In this document: piece by piece, positions 1 through 8,776 of the stretch | Layout of the letters: each line of letters starts with the position of its first letter | Numbering within the stretch: the stretch's first letter is position 1 | Origin: DASQPR01 sp963727415 | Lineage (GTDB): Bacteria; Actinomycetota; Actinomycetes; Mycobacteriales; Micromonosporaceae | Direction of reading: 5' to 3' | Assembly (NCBI GenBank): GCA_963727415.1 | Contig: CAVSGF010000002.1 | Coordinates: 372,001 to 436,000, forward strand | DNA length: 64,000 nucleotides | Notes under the pieces: model-generated | Told to the model about the DNA's origin: nothing | The model's database searches: none | What the model saw: only the letters and a program-made list of their open reading frames with translations | Translations under genes and position numbers: made by a program

Positions 1-2
1 GC

Positions 3-446
3 TCGATGCCCATGTCGCGCAACTGCATCCTGGATCGGGCGGAGATCATCGGCCTCCTCGATCAGTTGCGAAGCGAGCTTCCGGGGGAGATGCGCCGGGC
101 CACGGCCCTGCTGGAGGAGCGCGACAACATCCTCGACGCGGGCAAGCGGGAGGCCGATCGGATCATCCGGGAGAGTGAGGCCGAGCACGCGCGGCTGGTC
201 TCGCTGAACGAGATCACCGTCTCCGCCGAGCATGAGGCGAACCGGCTTGTCTCCGACGCGCGGTCCGAGTCGCAGCGACTGCGCGATGAGGTGGACGACT
301 ATGTCGACACCGCTCTGGCGAACTTCGAGCAGTTCCTTACCCGCTCGCTGGCCTCGATCGAGCGTGGCCGCGACAAGATGCACGCGTTGCGGGAGATCGG
401 CACGTTCAGCGCCACCGAGGTCGACGATCGCCCGCTGCCGTTCTGA
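3..446 (+). CDS. sepIVA: SepIVA/DivIVA-like septum protein, 5' partial
   Basis: The protein is almost entirely charged and heptad-like (residues about 15-125), as expected for a DivIVA-superfamily coiled coil. It resembles the mycobacterial SepIVA family, which acts in division and intracellular membrane organisation. Position supports this: in mycobacteria the SepIVA gene precedes the DUF177 gene, rnc and fpg, as here. The first ATG (position 6) lies inside the conserved N-terminal region, and family members have about 20 more residues, so the true start is probably upstream of the window. The frame is open to the window edge. The last 15 bp, including the TGA, are tandemly duplicated just after the stop. 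Confidence 0.75.
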   Translation, partial: SMPMSRNCILDRAEIIGLLDQLRSELPGEMRRATALLEERDNILDAGKREADRIIRESEAEHARLVSLNEITVSAEHEANRLVSDARSESQRLRDEVDDYVDTALANFEQFLTRSLASIERGRDKMHALREIGTFSATEVDDRPLPF

Positions 447-463
447 TCGGTGCCGTTCTGATC
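434..463 (+). repeat. 15-bp tandem duplication spanning a stop codon
   Basis: Two copies of a 15-bp unit (434-448 and 449-463) share the core GCCGTTCTGATC. The first copy holds the last codons and TGA of the preceding gene; the second repeats them in frame. I see no promoter or terminator in the rest of the 447-673 gap. Confidence 0.8.
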
Positions 464-673
464 CGCTGAGGGCACGACCGATGATCGTGAAGGGCCGGCA
501 ACGCTATGACGTGGCTCGCGCTTCGTGATCATGGCAATGGGCATCGGCGCCCGCGGTCCGTCACCTGCGATCTTGTAGCATGAAGGGCCGAGCCGGGGCG
601 GGTGGGGCGATTCGACGACCGACGTTCGTCTCGGGTAGCCTTTTTGCGGCCCCTTCCAGGCCGGAGCGAAACG

Positions 674-1272
674 ATGCCACATCATCCGACGAATCACCTT
701 GACCCCGGGGCCCGCTGGTTCTCGATACCCGAGATCTTGCCGCGGTCCCGGGTCCATGCGTGCCGTTCACCGGGTGGTGCCGGCGCCGAACGACCTCGGC
801 CTGGAGCTGATCGGAGTGCCGAAAGGCGCCGAGATCACCCTCGACCTGACGATGCAGTCGGTGTCCGAAGGCGTATACGTTTCCGGTAACCGCGACGGCG
901 CCGTTGGCCGGGGAGTGCGGACGGTGCCTGCGTCCGATCAACGACACTCTCGTTGTCGACGTCGCCGAGCTGTACGCGTACGCGAACAGCACCACCGACG
1001 AGACGACTGAGGATGACGAGGTGGGCCGGATCCAGGACGATCTGATCGACCTGGAGCCGGTAGTCCGGGACGCGGTGGTGCTTGCGCTGCCGGTGAACCC
1101 GGTGTGCCGCCAGGACTGCCCAGGACTGTGCCCCGATTGTGGGGTCCCGTGGGACGATCTGCCGGCTGATCACAGCCATGAGCGGACCGACCCGCGGTGG
1201 GCCGCTTTGAGCACGCTAGACCTGTCGAGCAAGCTCGCCGGACCGAGCAAGCTGACCACAAACGAGGAGTAA
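674..1272 (+). CDS. yceD: YceD/DUF177 family protein (frame interrupted)
   Basis: DUF177 protein encoded just before rpmF, a nearly universal bacterial pairing; the family is linked to 23S rRNA handling and ribosome assembly. Recognisable blocks are VLDTRDL near the N-terminus, then MRAVHRVVPAPNDLGLELIG, then ECGRCLRPI, and a C-terminal CRQDCPGLCPDCG cysteine cluster ending with DPRWAAL. These blocks lie in different frames. Apparent one-base losses occur near 705 and 752 (C/G runs), and an extra A sits near 885 (GGTAACC). The start at 674 has a GGAG 8 nt upstream. The indels are probably sequence errors, because the encoded protein is conserved on both sides of each. Confidence 0.8.
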
Positions 1273-1277
1273 GAGTC

Positions 1278-1451
1278 GTGGCTGTCCCCAAGCGCAAGAT
1301 GTCGCGCAGCAACACCCGCTCGCGCCGGGCCAACTGGAAGGCCACGGCTGTGGCGACCGTCGCCTGCCCGCAGTGCAAGTCGCCGAAGCTGCCGCACGCG
1401 GCCTGCACGGTGTGCGGGACCTACAACGGCCGCCAAGTCATCGAGGTCTGA
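1278..1451 (+). CDS. rpmF: 50S ribosomal protein L32
   Basis: 57-residue bL32, the normal length. The N-terminus AVPKRKMSRSNTRSRRANWK is typical. It carries two zinc-binding CxxC pairs (CPQC and CTVC), so it is the zinc-containing C+ form. The start is GTG, with a GAGGAG ribosome site that overlaps the end of yceD, so the two genes are probably translationally coupled. A 105-bp sequence downstream is duplicated. Confidence 0.97.
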   Translation: MAVPKRKMSRSNTRSRRANWKATAVATVACPQCKSPKLPHAACTVCGTYNGRQVIEV

Positions 1452-1453
1452 TT

Positions 1454-1672
1454 TGGAATCGCCTGCGGCGCCGCTGGCGGCGTTGCCCGCCCGGTCGAGT
1501 GCATACATCGCACACGTCCCGGGCGTGCGCCTGGCCAGCGGATCCGCGTGCGGTCCCAAATCGCATGTGGAATCGCCCGCGGCGCCGCTGGCGGCGTTGC
1601 CCGCCCGGTCGAGTGCATACATCGCACACGTCCCGGGCGTGCGCCTGGCCAGCGGATCCGCGTGCGGTCCCA
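1454..1672 (+). repeat. 105-bp direct repeat (two copies, period 114)
   Basis: Copies at 1454-1558 and 1568-1672 differ at one base that I can see. The first begins 3 bp after the rpmF stop. The unit is rich in GGCGCC/GGCGGC motifs. The 114-bp period is a multiple of three, so any frame through it gives an in-frame protein repeat, but there is no sign of a real gene. Confidence 0.92.
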
Positions 1673-1681
1673 TTTAGCCGA

Positions 1682-1705
1682 AACCTCGCCCGCCGGGGCG
1701 AGGTT
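1682..1705 (+). terminator. Strong hairpin between rpmF and rnc
   Basis: Perfect 10-bp stem AACCTCGCCC / GGGCGAGGTT with a 4-nt loop. No T-tract follows, so it is either a weak intrinsic terminator or an RNA-processing hairpin in front of rnc. Confidence 0.5.
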
Positions 1706-1780
1706 ATTGGCGTGTACGCCCGGTTGCGCGGCGCCGGCCATCGGAGCCCGCACCGAACACGGTCACGGAGGGGGTAGTGG

Positions 1781-2530
1781 ATGAAGGCGCGCCCATCAGC
1801 CACGTTGCTGGAGGCTGCCATGGGCGTGGGCATCGAGCCCGAGCTGCTGGAGCGGGCGCTGACCCATCGCTCGTACTCCTACGAGAACGGCAACGTGCCG
1901 ACCAACGAGCGCCTGGAGTTTCTCGGTGACTCGGTGCTGAGCGTGGTGGTCACCACGGCGCTGTACCACAAGCACCCGGACCTTCCGGAGGGGCAACTGG
2001 CGAAACTGCGGGCCAGCGTGGTCAACATGCGCGCGCTGGCGCAGGTGGCACGCTTGCTCGGCCCTGGCGGGCTGGGAGCGCACCTGCTGCTCGGCAAGGG
2101 CGAGGAGGCCACCGGCGGGCGCGACAAGTCGAGCATCCTCGCGGACACGCTGGAAGCCCTGCTCGGAGCGATCTACCTGCAACACGGCCTGGACATGTCG
2201 ACCCGGGTCATCCAGAAGCTGTTCACGCCGCTCATGGAGGACGCCGCCCGCCGGGGTGCCGGCCTCGACTGGAAGACCAGCCTCCAGGAACTCACCGCGA
2301 ACCTGGGGCTCGGCGTGCCGGAGTATCGCATCGAGGACTCCGGACCGGATCACGCCAAGACCTTCACGGCGTGGGCGGTCGTCGGCGGCAACATGTACGG
2401 CGGCGTCGACGGTGGCAGCAAGAAGGAAGCCGAACAGCGAGCAGCGGAGGCCGCATGGCAGGAACTATGCGGGCCGGACTCGGGTCGCTCCGGCGGCGCG
2501 AACCAGAACCCGGGCGCGACGTCCAGCTGA
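1781..2530 (+). CDS. rnc: Ribonuclease III
   Basis: 249 residues. RNase III cleaves double-stranded RNA in rRNA precursors and regulatory duplexes. The catalytic signature NERLEFLGDS is at residues 42-51, with the second acidic helix around DTLEALLGAIY. A double-stranded-RNA-binding domain occupies about 160-235, and its C-terminal part reads GGSKKEAEQRAAEAAW. The start ATG has a GGAGGGGG site 6-8 nt upstream. The frame is intact. The next gene begins inside its 3' end. Confidence 0.97.
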   Translation: MKARPSATLLEAAMGVGIEPELLERALTHRSYSYENGNVPTNERLEFLGDSVLSVVVTTALYHKHPDLPEGQLAKLRASVVNMRALAQVARLLGPGGLGAHLLLGKGEEATGGRDKSSILADTLEALLGAIYLQHGLDMSTRVIQKLFTPLMEDAARRGAGLDWKTSLQELTANLGLGVPEYRIEDSGPDHAKTFTAWAVVGGNMYGGVDGGSKKEAEQRAAEAAWQELCGPDSGRSGGANQNPGATSS

Positions 2531-3663
2531 GCCGGGGACCGCGGGCGTGGCTCGGCATACCGCTGCTCATCTTCGCCGTCACCCGGATCGGCCAGCTACT
2601 TGCGATCATCTGGCTGGAGCCGTCCGGCTCGCCGCTGAAGAGCCGGTTGCTGAGCTGGGACTCGGGGTGGTACATCCGGGTCGCCAGTGAGGGCTACCCG
2701 CACGCGTTCTCCTACGACACCAGCGGTCAGCTGACCGCGAACGGGCTGGCGTTCTTCCCGCTGTACCCGGGCCTCATCCGTCTCGTCCATCTGGTCGGCT
2801 TGTCCTACGACGCGGCCGCGCTGGTGGTGTCATGGGTCGCCGCCGCGGTCGCCGCCGTGCTGCTCTACGTCCTCGCGGTGCGGTTGTTCGGCAAGGACAC
2901 CATCGGGTACGCGCTGGTAGCACTGTTCTGCGCGCAGCCGATGTCGGTCGTGCTGTCGATGGGCTACAGCGAGTCGCTGTTCGTCGCGCTGGTCGCCGGA
3001 ATGTTCGTCGCGGCCCTCGATCATCGCTGGTTGACCGCGGGGGTGCTGGGCGCGCTCGCCGGGCTGACCCGGCCGACGGGTGCCGCCGCCGCCCTGGCTC
3101 TCGCGGTCGCCGCCGGTCTGCTGCTGCATCAGCGGTACCGCCAGCGTTCATACTCACGCGCCGAGGCGGTACGCGCCATCGCCGGTGCCGTTCTGGCGCT
3201 GGCAGCGGTCCCGGCGTACCTGGCCTGGGTCGGGCTGCGGGTCGGCGACCTCACCGCCTGGTTCAAGATCCAAACCGCCGGCTGGGGATCGACCTTCGAC
3301 TTCGGCGCGGCCACGTGGACATTCGTCATATCCACGCTGCGCCGAGGCGATGGATGGGTCGCATTCAGCGTTGTATTCATCCTGGTCGCCGCCACGGTCG
3401 CCCTGGTGGTGGCGCTGCGCCGGCGGATCTGGCCGCCGCTTGCCACCTACGGGGTGATCGCGTTCGTCCTCGCCATCGGTCAGGCAGGCTACTATCACTC
3501 CAAGCCGCGACTGCTGGTCCCGGTACTCCTCATTCTGTTCCCGGCGGCGCTCGCGGCCGGGCGTGCCCGCCCTCGTACCGCGACGTTGTGGCTGGGAGCA
3601 TATGCGTTGTTCGGTTTGTGGTATGGCGCCTATATGATCGCCGTCTGGCCGTACGCGATATGA
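2455..3663 (+). CDS. PIG-V-like integral membrane mannosyltransferase family protein
   Basis: About 402 residues with roughly 8-10 hydrophobic segments. The motifs WDSGWYIRVASEGYP (about residues 65-80) and FFPLYPGLIR are typical of bacterial relatives of the GPI mannosyltransferase PIG-V, GT-C-fold enzymes that use polyprenyl-phosphate sugars. The acceptor is unknown. ATG 2455 overlaps rnc by 76 bp; the frame is open further upstream but that part overlaps the RNase III dsRNA-binding domain. Expression is probably coupled to rnc and mutM. Confidence 0.8.
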   Translation: MAGTMRAGLGSLRRREPEPGRDVQLSRGPRAWLGIPLLIFAVTRIGQLLAIIWLEPSGSPLKSRLLSWDSGWYIRVASEGYPHAFSYDTSGQLTANGLAFFPLYPGLIRLVHLVGLSYDAAALVVSWVAAAVAAVLLYVLAVRLFGKDTIGYALVALFCAQPMSVVLSMGYSESLFVALVAGMFVAALDHRWLTAGVLGALAGLTRPTGAAAALALAVAAGLLLHQRYRQRSYSRAEAVRAIAGAVLALAAVPAYLAWVGLRVGDLTAWFKIQTAGWGSTFDFGAATWTFVISTLRRGDGWVAFSVVFILVAATVALVVALRRRIWPPLATYGVIAFVLAIGQAGYYHSKPRLLVPVLLILFPAALAAGRARPRTATLWLGAYALFGLWYGAYMIAVWPYAI

Positions 3664-3702
3664 GGTCTTGCCACCCGATACCTGAGCCCCCTGAGGTCGA
3701 CG

Positions 3703-4647
3703 ATGCCTGAACTGCCCGAGGTGGAAACGGTTCGCCGTGGTCTCGTCGGCTGGGCGGTGGGCCGCAAGATCAGCGACGTGCAGGTGATGCATCCGCGCAG
3801 TATCCGCCGGTACGCGCCGGGCGCCGGTCACTTCGAGGACGCGCTGCGCGGCCGTCAGTTCGCCGGTGCCCGGCGCCGCGGGAAGTACCTGTGGCTGCCT
3901 CTTGACGACGGCGACGCGGTCGTCGCTCACCTCGGCATGTCCGGGCAGTTCCTGTTCCGGCCGGAGGCCACGCCGGACGAGACCCACCTGCGGGTCCGGA
4001 TCACCTTCGCCGACGGTGACCCTGAGCTGCACTTCGTGGACCAGCGGACATTCGGCGGTCTGTCACTCTCACCCGGGGGCGCGCAACTGCCCGGCGAGAT
4101 CGCCCACATCGCCCGCGACCCGATCGATCCAGAATTCGACGACGAGGCGTTCATCGCGGCCCTGCGCCGCAAGCACACCGAGATCAAGCGGGCTCTGCTG
4201 GACCAGAGCCTGATCTCCGGCGTCGGCAACATCTACGCCGACGAGGCGTTGTGGAGAGCCAAGCTGCACGGCGCCCGATGGACCGACGACATGACCAAGC
4301 CGGCCGCGCGGCTCCTGCTCGGCCATGTCCGCGATGTACTCAACGAAGCGCTGCACGCGGGCGGCACCAGCTTCGACGCGCTATACGTCAACGTCAACGG
4401 TGAGAGCGGCTACTTCGATCGATCACTTCACGCGTATGGGCGGGAGGGGGAGCCCTGCGATCGGTGCGGCACGTCGATCCGCCGCGAGCACTTCATGAAC
4501 CGGTCGTCGTTCTCCTGCCCCCGGTGCCAGCCCCGGCCGCGGTACGCCCGCCCGGCGCCACCGCGCCGGGCCGTGAATAAAGCCGCCGCCAAGAGTCAAA
4601 CCGCCGCCAAGGATCAGTCCGCCGCCAAGAATCAGCCCGCCGGCTAG
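3703..4647 (+). CDS. mutM: Formamidopyrimidine-DNA glycosylase
   Basis: 314 residues. It removes 8-oxoguanine and formamidopyrimidines and has AP-lyase activity. The N-terminal catalytic proline and glutamate (MPELPEVE) are present. The zinc finger near residues 248-276 reads CDRCGTSIRR...SFSCPRCQ, with four cysteines. The last 30 residues are an Ala/Lys tail built from a six-residue tandem repeat (AAKSQT, AAKDQS, AAKNQP), absent from most MutM proteins. Confidence 0.96.
   Translation: MPELPEVETVRRGLVGWAVGRKISDVQVMHPRSIRRYAPGAGHFEDALRGRQFAGARRRGKYLWLPLDDGDAVVAHLGMSGQFLFRPEATPDETHLRVRITFADGDPELHFVDQRTFGGLSLSPGGAQLPGEIAHIARDPIDPEFDDEAFIAALRRKHTEIKRALLDQSLISGVGNIYADEALWRAKLHGARWTDDMTKPAARLLLGHVRDVLNEALHAGGTSFDALYVNVNGESGYFDRSLHAYGREGEPCDRCGTSIRREHFMNRSSFSCPRCQPRPRYARPAPPRRAVNKAAAKSQTAAKDQSAAKNQPAG
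4566..4640 (+). repeat. 18-bp in-frame tandem repeat in the mutM 3' end
   Basis: About three to four degenerate copies of an 18-bp unit beginning GCCGCCAAG encode AAK(S/D/N)Q(T/S/P). They extend the MutM C-terminus and end just before the stop codon. Confidence 0.75.
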
Positions 4648-4724
4648 CGCGGATCGTAGCGGTCGAGGCCGATATCGCACGTCACAACTCGGAGGCCGGC
4701 ACTCCCTCGATGGTCAGCGGATGC

Positions 4725-5399
4725 TCAGCTGCTCTGGCCGCAGCCTCGACGGCTTAGCCGGCCGGCCGTCTCGGAGCGGAAGCTATGACCCATCCGTGGC
4801 CCCAAACCGTGGTAATGACGGAAGTTATAGATCAAAGGGCTCCAGCGGTCGGGGTCGACGTGGTCGGTAGCGGGCACGACGAGGTCGCGACGGGCGTGGA
4901 CCCTCAGTACCACGGCTTCGATGATCAGAAAGTCGTCCGTGGCATCGGTGCGGATGGCCTGCGCCCGCGCTTCGAACTGCAGAGGGCATTGGCGGACGCG
5001 GGGCGGCCGCACCAGTTCGGCGGCTTGTGGCGTGAGGCCCGCGGCCGCGAACTTGTCCGGTTCAAATCGGGACCGGTCCCTCTTGGCCCGCGGTACCGGG
5101 GAACGCCCGGTGAGGGGCGCAAGGAGCTCGACGGCCTCCCATTGCCCGGGCTCCGGGAAGTTGAGAACCAGGTCTGGCCGCTCGGCAAGGTTGCGGCCGG
5201 TCTGCCCGTCAGTACCCAGGCCGAGAACGATGGTCTGCCCGAGAGCCCAGAGCGATGACATCGGTGCCAGGTTGAACGAGCCGTCGGTGTTCTCGGTGGA
5301 CAGCAGAGCTACCGGCGTCCCGACGTACAGGATGCTCGGCGAGATCGCGATGTGCTCTTGTGGGACGACCGCCGGCGTAATCGAAGGTGAGGGGCGCAT
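4725..5399 (-). CDS. Flavin reductase-like FMN-binding protein
   Basis: 224 residues of the split-barrel FMN-binding fold. Diagnostic segments are NLAPMSSLWALG and LGLGTDGQTGRNL near residues 42-70, and the C-terminal RWSPLIYNFRHYHGLG. The family often reduces flavin for a partner oxygenase or handles flavin esters; the substrate here is unknown. It lies 63 bp downstream of the GH114 gene on the same strand and converges with mutM. The frame is intact. Confidence 0.82.
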   Translation of the reverse strand: MRPSPSITPAVVPQEHIAISPSILYVGTPVALLSTENTDGSFNLAPMSSLWALGQTIVLGLGTDGQTGRNLAERPDLVLNFPEPGQWEAVELLAPLTGRSPVPRAKRDRSRFEPDKFAAAGLTPQAAELVRPPRVRQCPLQFEARAQAIRTDATDDFLIIEAVVLRVHARRDLVVPATDHVDPDRWSPLIYNFRHYHGLGPRMGHSFRSETAGRLSRRGCGQSS

Positions 5400-5462
5400 C
5401 GCTCGACCCTAGAGTCGCGGATGTTCGGTGCCCGCCGAACCGTTCGAGCGGCCGGCCGCGCC

Positions 5463-6260
5463 TTACCCGCACGGCTGGGTTCGACCGTTCATGCTGCCGG
5501 GCGACCGGGTCACCGCGTACCCGTAGGCGCGTGCCAGTGGGCACACGTCGGCGCTGCTGGTCTCGACGTCGAAAACCGCCTTACCCGCGTCGATGAACGC
5601 GGAGAAGTCGGCGCACCTTGCGGTGGCGAAGCAGCCTTCGGTGATGCCGAAGTCCGCGTACGGCTCGATGCGCGCCGCGAGCGCGGGCCCGGAGCGTACC
5701 CCGACCCGCAGCCCGATCCGGTGTGCGAGCGCCGCTACCTGCCGGGCGAAGCGCATCCGGTCAGCCGTGGTGAGCCCGGGAAAGCCGGAGGCCGGGTCGG
5801 CGTCGACGGCGTCGAACCCCTTGGCCCGGCACAGGTCCATGCGCGCGGCCAGCACCGGCTCGAGGGCCTGCCACTGGCGGATGTCCAGCCACCGGCGGCC
5901 GGCACCGCCATCCGGGCCGAGCGTTCCGGCCGGAACCCGGTGTGCGTCCGGCAGGCCCGGATCCGACGCGCCGACGTCCAGGTGGCACATCGTGTCGCGG
6001 CCCCGGGCACGCAGGTCGGTGATGAGATCCGCGCTCGTGCGGTAGGGATCGAGGTCGTAGACGTTCGCGATCACTGTGTCGACGAATCCGCCGGTCAACT
6101 GGATCTGCCAGCGCAGGCCCGGCCGGGGCTGCCAGTGCGGGTCACCCGCCGAGGCCAGTGCGGCTTCCGGCGATGGCAGCGGCTTGGTGGCTTCGCACCC
6201 CACCGTCAGTGGTCCGAGCAATGCCAGTACCAGCGCGGCGAGCAGCGGCCGCCGGATCAC
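5463..6260 (-). CDS. GH114 endo-alpha-1,4-polygalactosaminidase-like lipoprotein
   Basis: 265 residues. The N-terminal signal ends in a lipobox (LTVGC), so it should be a membrane-anchored lipoprotein. The body matches the GH114 TIM barrel: WQIQLTGG, VYDLDPYRTS, WLDIRQW and the GFDAVDADPA segment where the family's acidic residues lie. GH114 enzymes cut alpha-1,4-linked galactosamine polymers; the same fold forms the hydrolase domain of PelA. Its GTG start overlaps the stop of the upstream glycosyltransferase (GTGA), so the two are translationally coupled. Confidence 0.85.
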   Translation of the reverse strand: MIRRPLLAALVLALLGPLTVGCEATKPLPSPEAALASAGDPHWQPRPGLRWQIQLTGGFVDTVIANVYDLDPYRTSADLITDLRARGRDTMCHLDVGASDPGLPDAHRVPAGTLGPDGGAGRRWLDIRQWQALEPVLAARMDLCRAKGFDAVDADPASGFPGLTTADRMRFARQVAALAHRIGLRVGVRSGPALAARIEPYADFGITEGCFATARCADFSAFIDAGKAVFDVETSSADVCPLARAYGYAVTRSPGSMNGRTQPCG

Positions 6261-7951
6261 GGCTCGCGGCCGGCCACCGCCGGGTCTGCTGCCGGCTCCG
6301 GTACGGCCCAGTAGTCATGGGCGCCATCGCTGCCGATGGTGGCCGGCACACCGATGATCGGGGCGCGCCGGGTGCCGGCCGGAGCCGGATCGGCCGGGGA
6401 CGCGACGACCGTGGTGAAGGTAACGGGCGCGCCGGTCACCGGGGCGCGGGCGATCGCCGGCGGTACCGCTGTCGCCCCGGGCCCGGCGCCCTGCCTCGGC
6501 GGCAGCTTCCGGACCGCGGGGACCGGCGGGAGGGTCGTCAGCGACTCGGTCGCCGCCGGCGCGTCGTGGCCGGCGCGCTCATAGATGTCGCGGAACCGGT
6601 CCAGCATGGATCGCAGCGCGAACAGGCTCCGGGCCCGCTGGCCGGCGGCGATTGACAGCTGGCGCCGCCGGTCCCGATCGGTCAGCAACTTCACGCAGGC
6701 GGCGGTGAGCGCCGGGGCGTCGTCCGGCGGGATGACCAGGGCGCCCATGCCGATCGCGCGGGCCAGATCACCATCGCCGGTCACGATCGTGGGGCGGCCG
6801 CACATCATGGCTTCGATGAGGGCGTACGGCATGGCGGCGTCGGCGCCGGACAGCACCACGATCTTGCCGGTCGCGTAGGCCGAGCGCCGGTGATTGACCG
6901 GACCCAGGAATCCGATGGAGCCGGCCTGGTCGCGATCATCGATGTTGGCGGCCGGTCCGGCCACCAGGAGATGTACGTCGGGCACCGCGGCCCGGATCCC
7001 GGGCAGCGCGTGCACCATCGTGCGCAGGTCAGGCTCCGGCCCGAGCCACGTGATGGTGTCGTCGATGGGTTCACCGCGAATGATCGCGCAGCTGTACGGG
7101 TCCACGCCGTACGGCACCAGGGACAGCCGCTCGCGGTCGGCGCCGTGGTCGAGTGCCCAGGAACGCCATCGCTCCGTGGTCGCCGCCACCACCCCGGCTT
7201 CCTGGTAGGCCAGGCGAGCCAGGGCCCGGAAGAAGCGAAGCAGCACGGCGCGTACGCCTGGGTTGTGCCTGGCATACGCCAGCAGCGGCGCGTCCAGGTA
7301 TGTCTCGTGCTCGGTCAGCACGTACGGCGTCCGGCTGCGCCACTTGCCTCCGAGCGCCACCAGCGCGGCCAGACCGCTGTCGGTGGCGTGGTTCAGTTCG
7401 GTCAGGGGCAAAGCCGCCGATAGCGGCCGGAGCGCGCGTTCCAGCAGATCGGCCGCGTGGTCCGCGTCGGCCGACGTGGGTCGTGGCAGTGCCGCCCGCG
7501 GCAAGCGCGCCGGCGTGTCCGGGCGCGCCGTGGCGGCCGTGTTCCACGCGTCGAACAGCACGGCGCCAAGCGGCACGCCGTGTAGTGGGTGCGCCTTCTC
7601 GGTCGCGGTTCTGGCCAGCCGCCGCAGCGCGGAGCGGAACATCGCCGTGCTTTCCGCCGTGTCCTCCAGCATGCTCCGGCAGAGGAGTACCGCCGCGTGT
7701 GTCGCGGCCCGCCGGTGGGCGAGTGCGGCCTTACGCTTCGTAGGGCCGAAGCCAGGGCCGCCCAGGACGATCGACGTCATGCCGAGCGTGTTGGCCGGTG
7801 GGTAGAACACCGCGGTGGTGGGTGTCCGGTCGGTGACCGTCACGAGGTGGAACGCGTGCTCCGGCAGGCCGCGTACCAGCCGGTGGGTCCAGGTCCCACC
7901 GACGCTGGCACGGTATGGATACGTTCCATCGTTGATCAGCGCCACACGCAC
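6257..7951 (-). CDS. PelF-like glycosyltransferase (DUF3492 + GT4)
   Basis: 564 residues from the GTG chosen here; an in-frame ATG lies 33 bp upstream. GTG is preferred because a GAGGGGGG site sits about 8 nt before it and the protein then begins VRVALINDGTYPY, the usual start of the DUF3492 domain. That domain covers about 1-260 (LTEHETYL at about 225). A GT4 Rossmann domain follows, with the nucleotide-sugar loop MPYALIEAMMCGRPTIV. The last 100 residues are a Pro/Ala-rich tail. The closest characterised family is PelF, the UDP-GalNAc-using synthase of Pel polysaccharide. Overlap with the GH114 gene supports a shared pathway. Confidence 0.85.
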   Translation of the reverse strand: MRVALINDGTYPYRASVGGTWTHRLVRGLPEHAFHLVTVTDRTPTTAVFYPPANTLGMTSIVLGGPGFGPTKRKAALAHRRAATHAAVLLCRSMLEDTAESTAMFRSALRRLARTATEKAHPLHGVPLGAVLFDAWNTAATARPDTPARLPRAALPRPTSADADHAADLLERALRPLSAALPLTELNHATDSGLAALVALGGKWRSRTPYVLTEHETYLDAPLLAYARHNPGVRAVLLRFFRALARLAYQEAGVVAATTERWRSWALDHGADRERLSLVPYGVDPYSCAIIRGEPIDDTITWLGPEPDLRTMVHALPGIRAAVPDVHLLVAGPAANIDDRDQAGSIGFLGPVNHRRSAYATGKIVVLSGADAAMPYALIEAMMCGRPTIVTGDGDLARAIGMGALVIPPDDAPALTAACVKLLTDRDRRRQLSIAAGQRARSLFALRSMLDRFRDIYERAGHDAPAATESLTTLPPVPAVRKLPPRQGAGPGATAVPPAIARAPVTGAPVTFTTVVASPADPAPAGTRRAPIIGVPATIGSDGAHDYWAVPEPAADPAVAGREP

Positions 7952-8467
7952 GGATTGAGCCCCCCTCGTCCCCCGAGGGAACAACGAGCCATTTCTTCCA
8001 GCGAATCGCGCTTTAGATGGTTTTGTTTGCTAAATCGCCTACATGGCGCCCAATCGGGTGTATCGACCTGCCCGAACGGTTCGACCTCTCCACCGTCGGC
8101 GTCGTGATCACGGTTTTTCCGAGCGCGCTGGTGATTGATCCGCTAGTCCAGCGGTGCCACTCCGCCTGGATCGATCGGCATTCACGCACAGTGACCGTCG
8201 GTGTGCCAACTTCCGACACATCGGACACCGCTCGGCTTGACTGGTGGCCCGATCCGACGGACCATAGAGATGTCGCCAGTCGCGCCCGACCATGCTCGTC
8301 TAAGGGTGGGCCAACAGTCCGTCTACGGATGGGCGGTAGTCTGCGCTCAATGCTCGGCCTCATTGGTGTGTGTGCAAGGCCCGGGCAGTGCACACCCGAG
8401 CGGAGGGCGCCGCGACTAACGGGCGCGCGTTGCTGGCTAAACCGGCGGCGCATTCAAAGGAGAAGAT
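7952..8467. other. Non-coding gap upstream of two divergent genes
   Basis: 516 bp between the divergent glycosyltransferase (minus) and the small coiled-coil gene (plus). It should hold both promoters. I see no convincing reading frame, repeat or strong hairpin, and no promoter boxes clear enough to call. Confidence 0.5.
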
Positions 8468-8662
8468 ATGGCGAAGGCCCTCTACGGCCACGTAGGCAGC
8501 GCGTCAGATCGGCGCCTCGTCGACGAGGTCACCCTGCTGCGTGCCAAGGTTCGGAGTCTCGAGTTCGAGATCACCCGACTGCGCGCTGAGAACGATCGGC
8601 TTGCGGCCGCCGTTGCCGAAGCCGACGAGATGTTCCGGCTGCCAGAGCCGGCGCTCACCTGA
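8468..8662 (+). CDS. Small coiled-coil protein
   Basis: 64 residues, with strong ribosome site AAAGGAGA 5-6 nt before the ATG. After MAKALYGHVG the central part (residues 18-50) is a leucine-heptad coiled coil (DEVTLLRAKVRSLEFEITRL). I recognise the type as a short conserved actinobacterial protein, but no function is known to me. A terminator-like hairpin follows at 8777-8806, so it is probably monocistronic. Confidence 0.8.
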   Translation: MAKALYGHVGSASDRRLVDEVTLLRAKVRSLEFEITRLRAENDRLAAAVAEADEMFRLPEPALT

Positions 8663-8710
8663 TTAACCGTCGCTGACCAGGCGCACAGCCGCAGACGACG
8701 AAGCGCCATT

Positions 8711-8734
8711 CCGGTACCGGATAACCGGTACCGG
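8711..8734. repeat. Two CCGGTACCGG palindromes
   Basis: Perfect 10-bp palindromes at 8711-8720 and 8725-8734, spaced 14 bp apart, in the 491-bp gap before smc. They could be a paired protein-binding site; no partner is evident. Confidence 0.5.
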
Positions 8735-8776
8735 GGCGGTCAGTTTTCACGCATCATCCGCACCGCCCAGAAATGA

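Noticed and set aside
5421..6314. Long plus-strand open frame opposite the GH114 gene
   Set aside because: High-GC antisense shadow; composition is Arg/Gly/Ala-rich with no motifs, whereas the minus-strand product has a lipobox and GH114 motifs.
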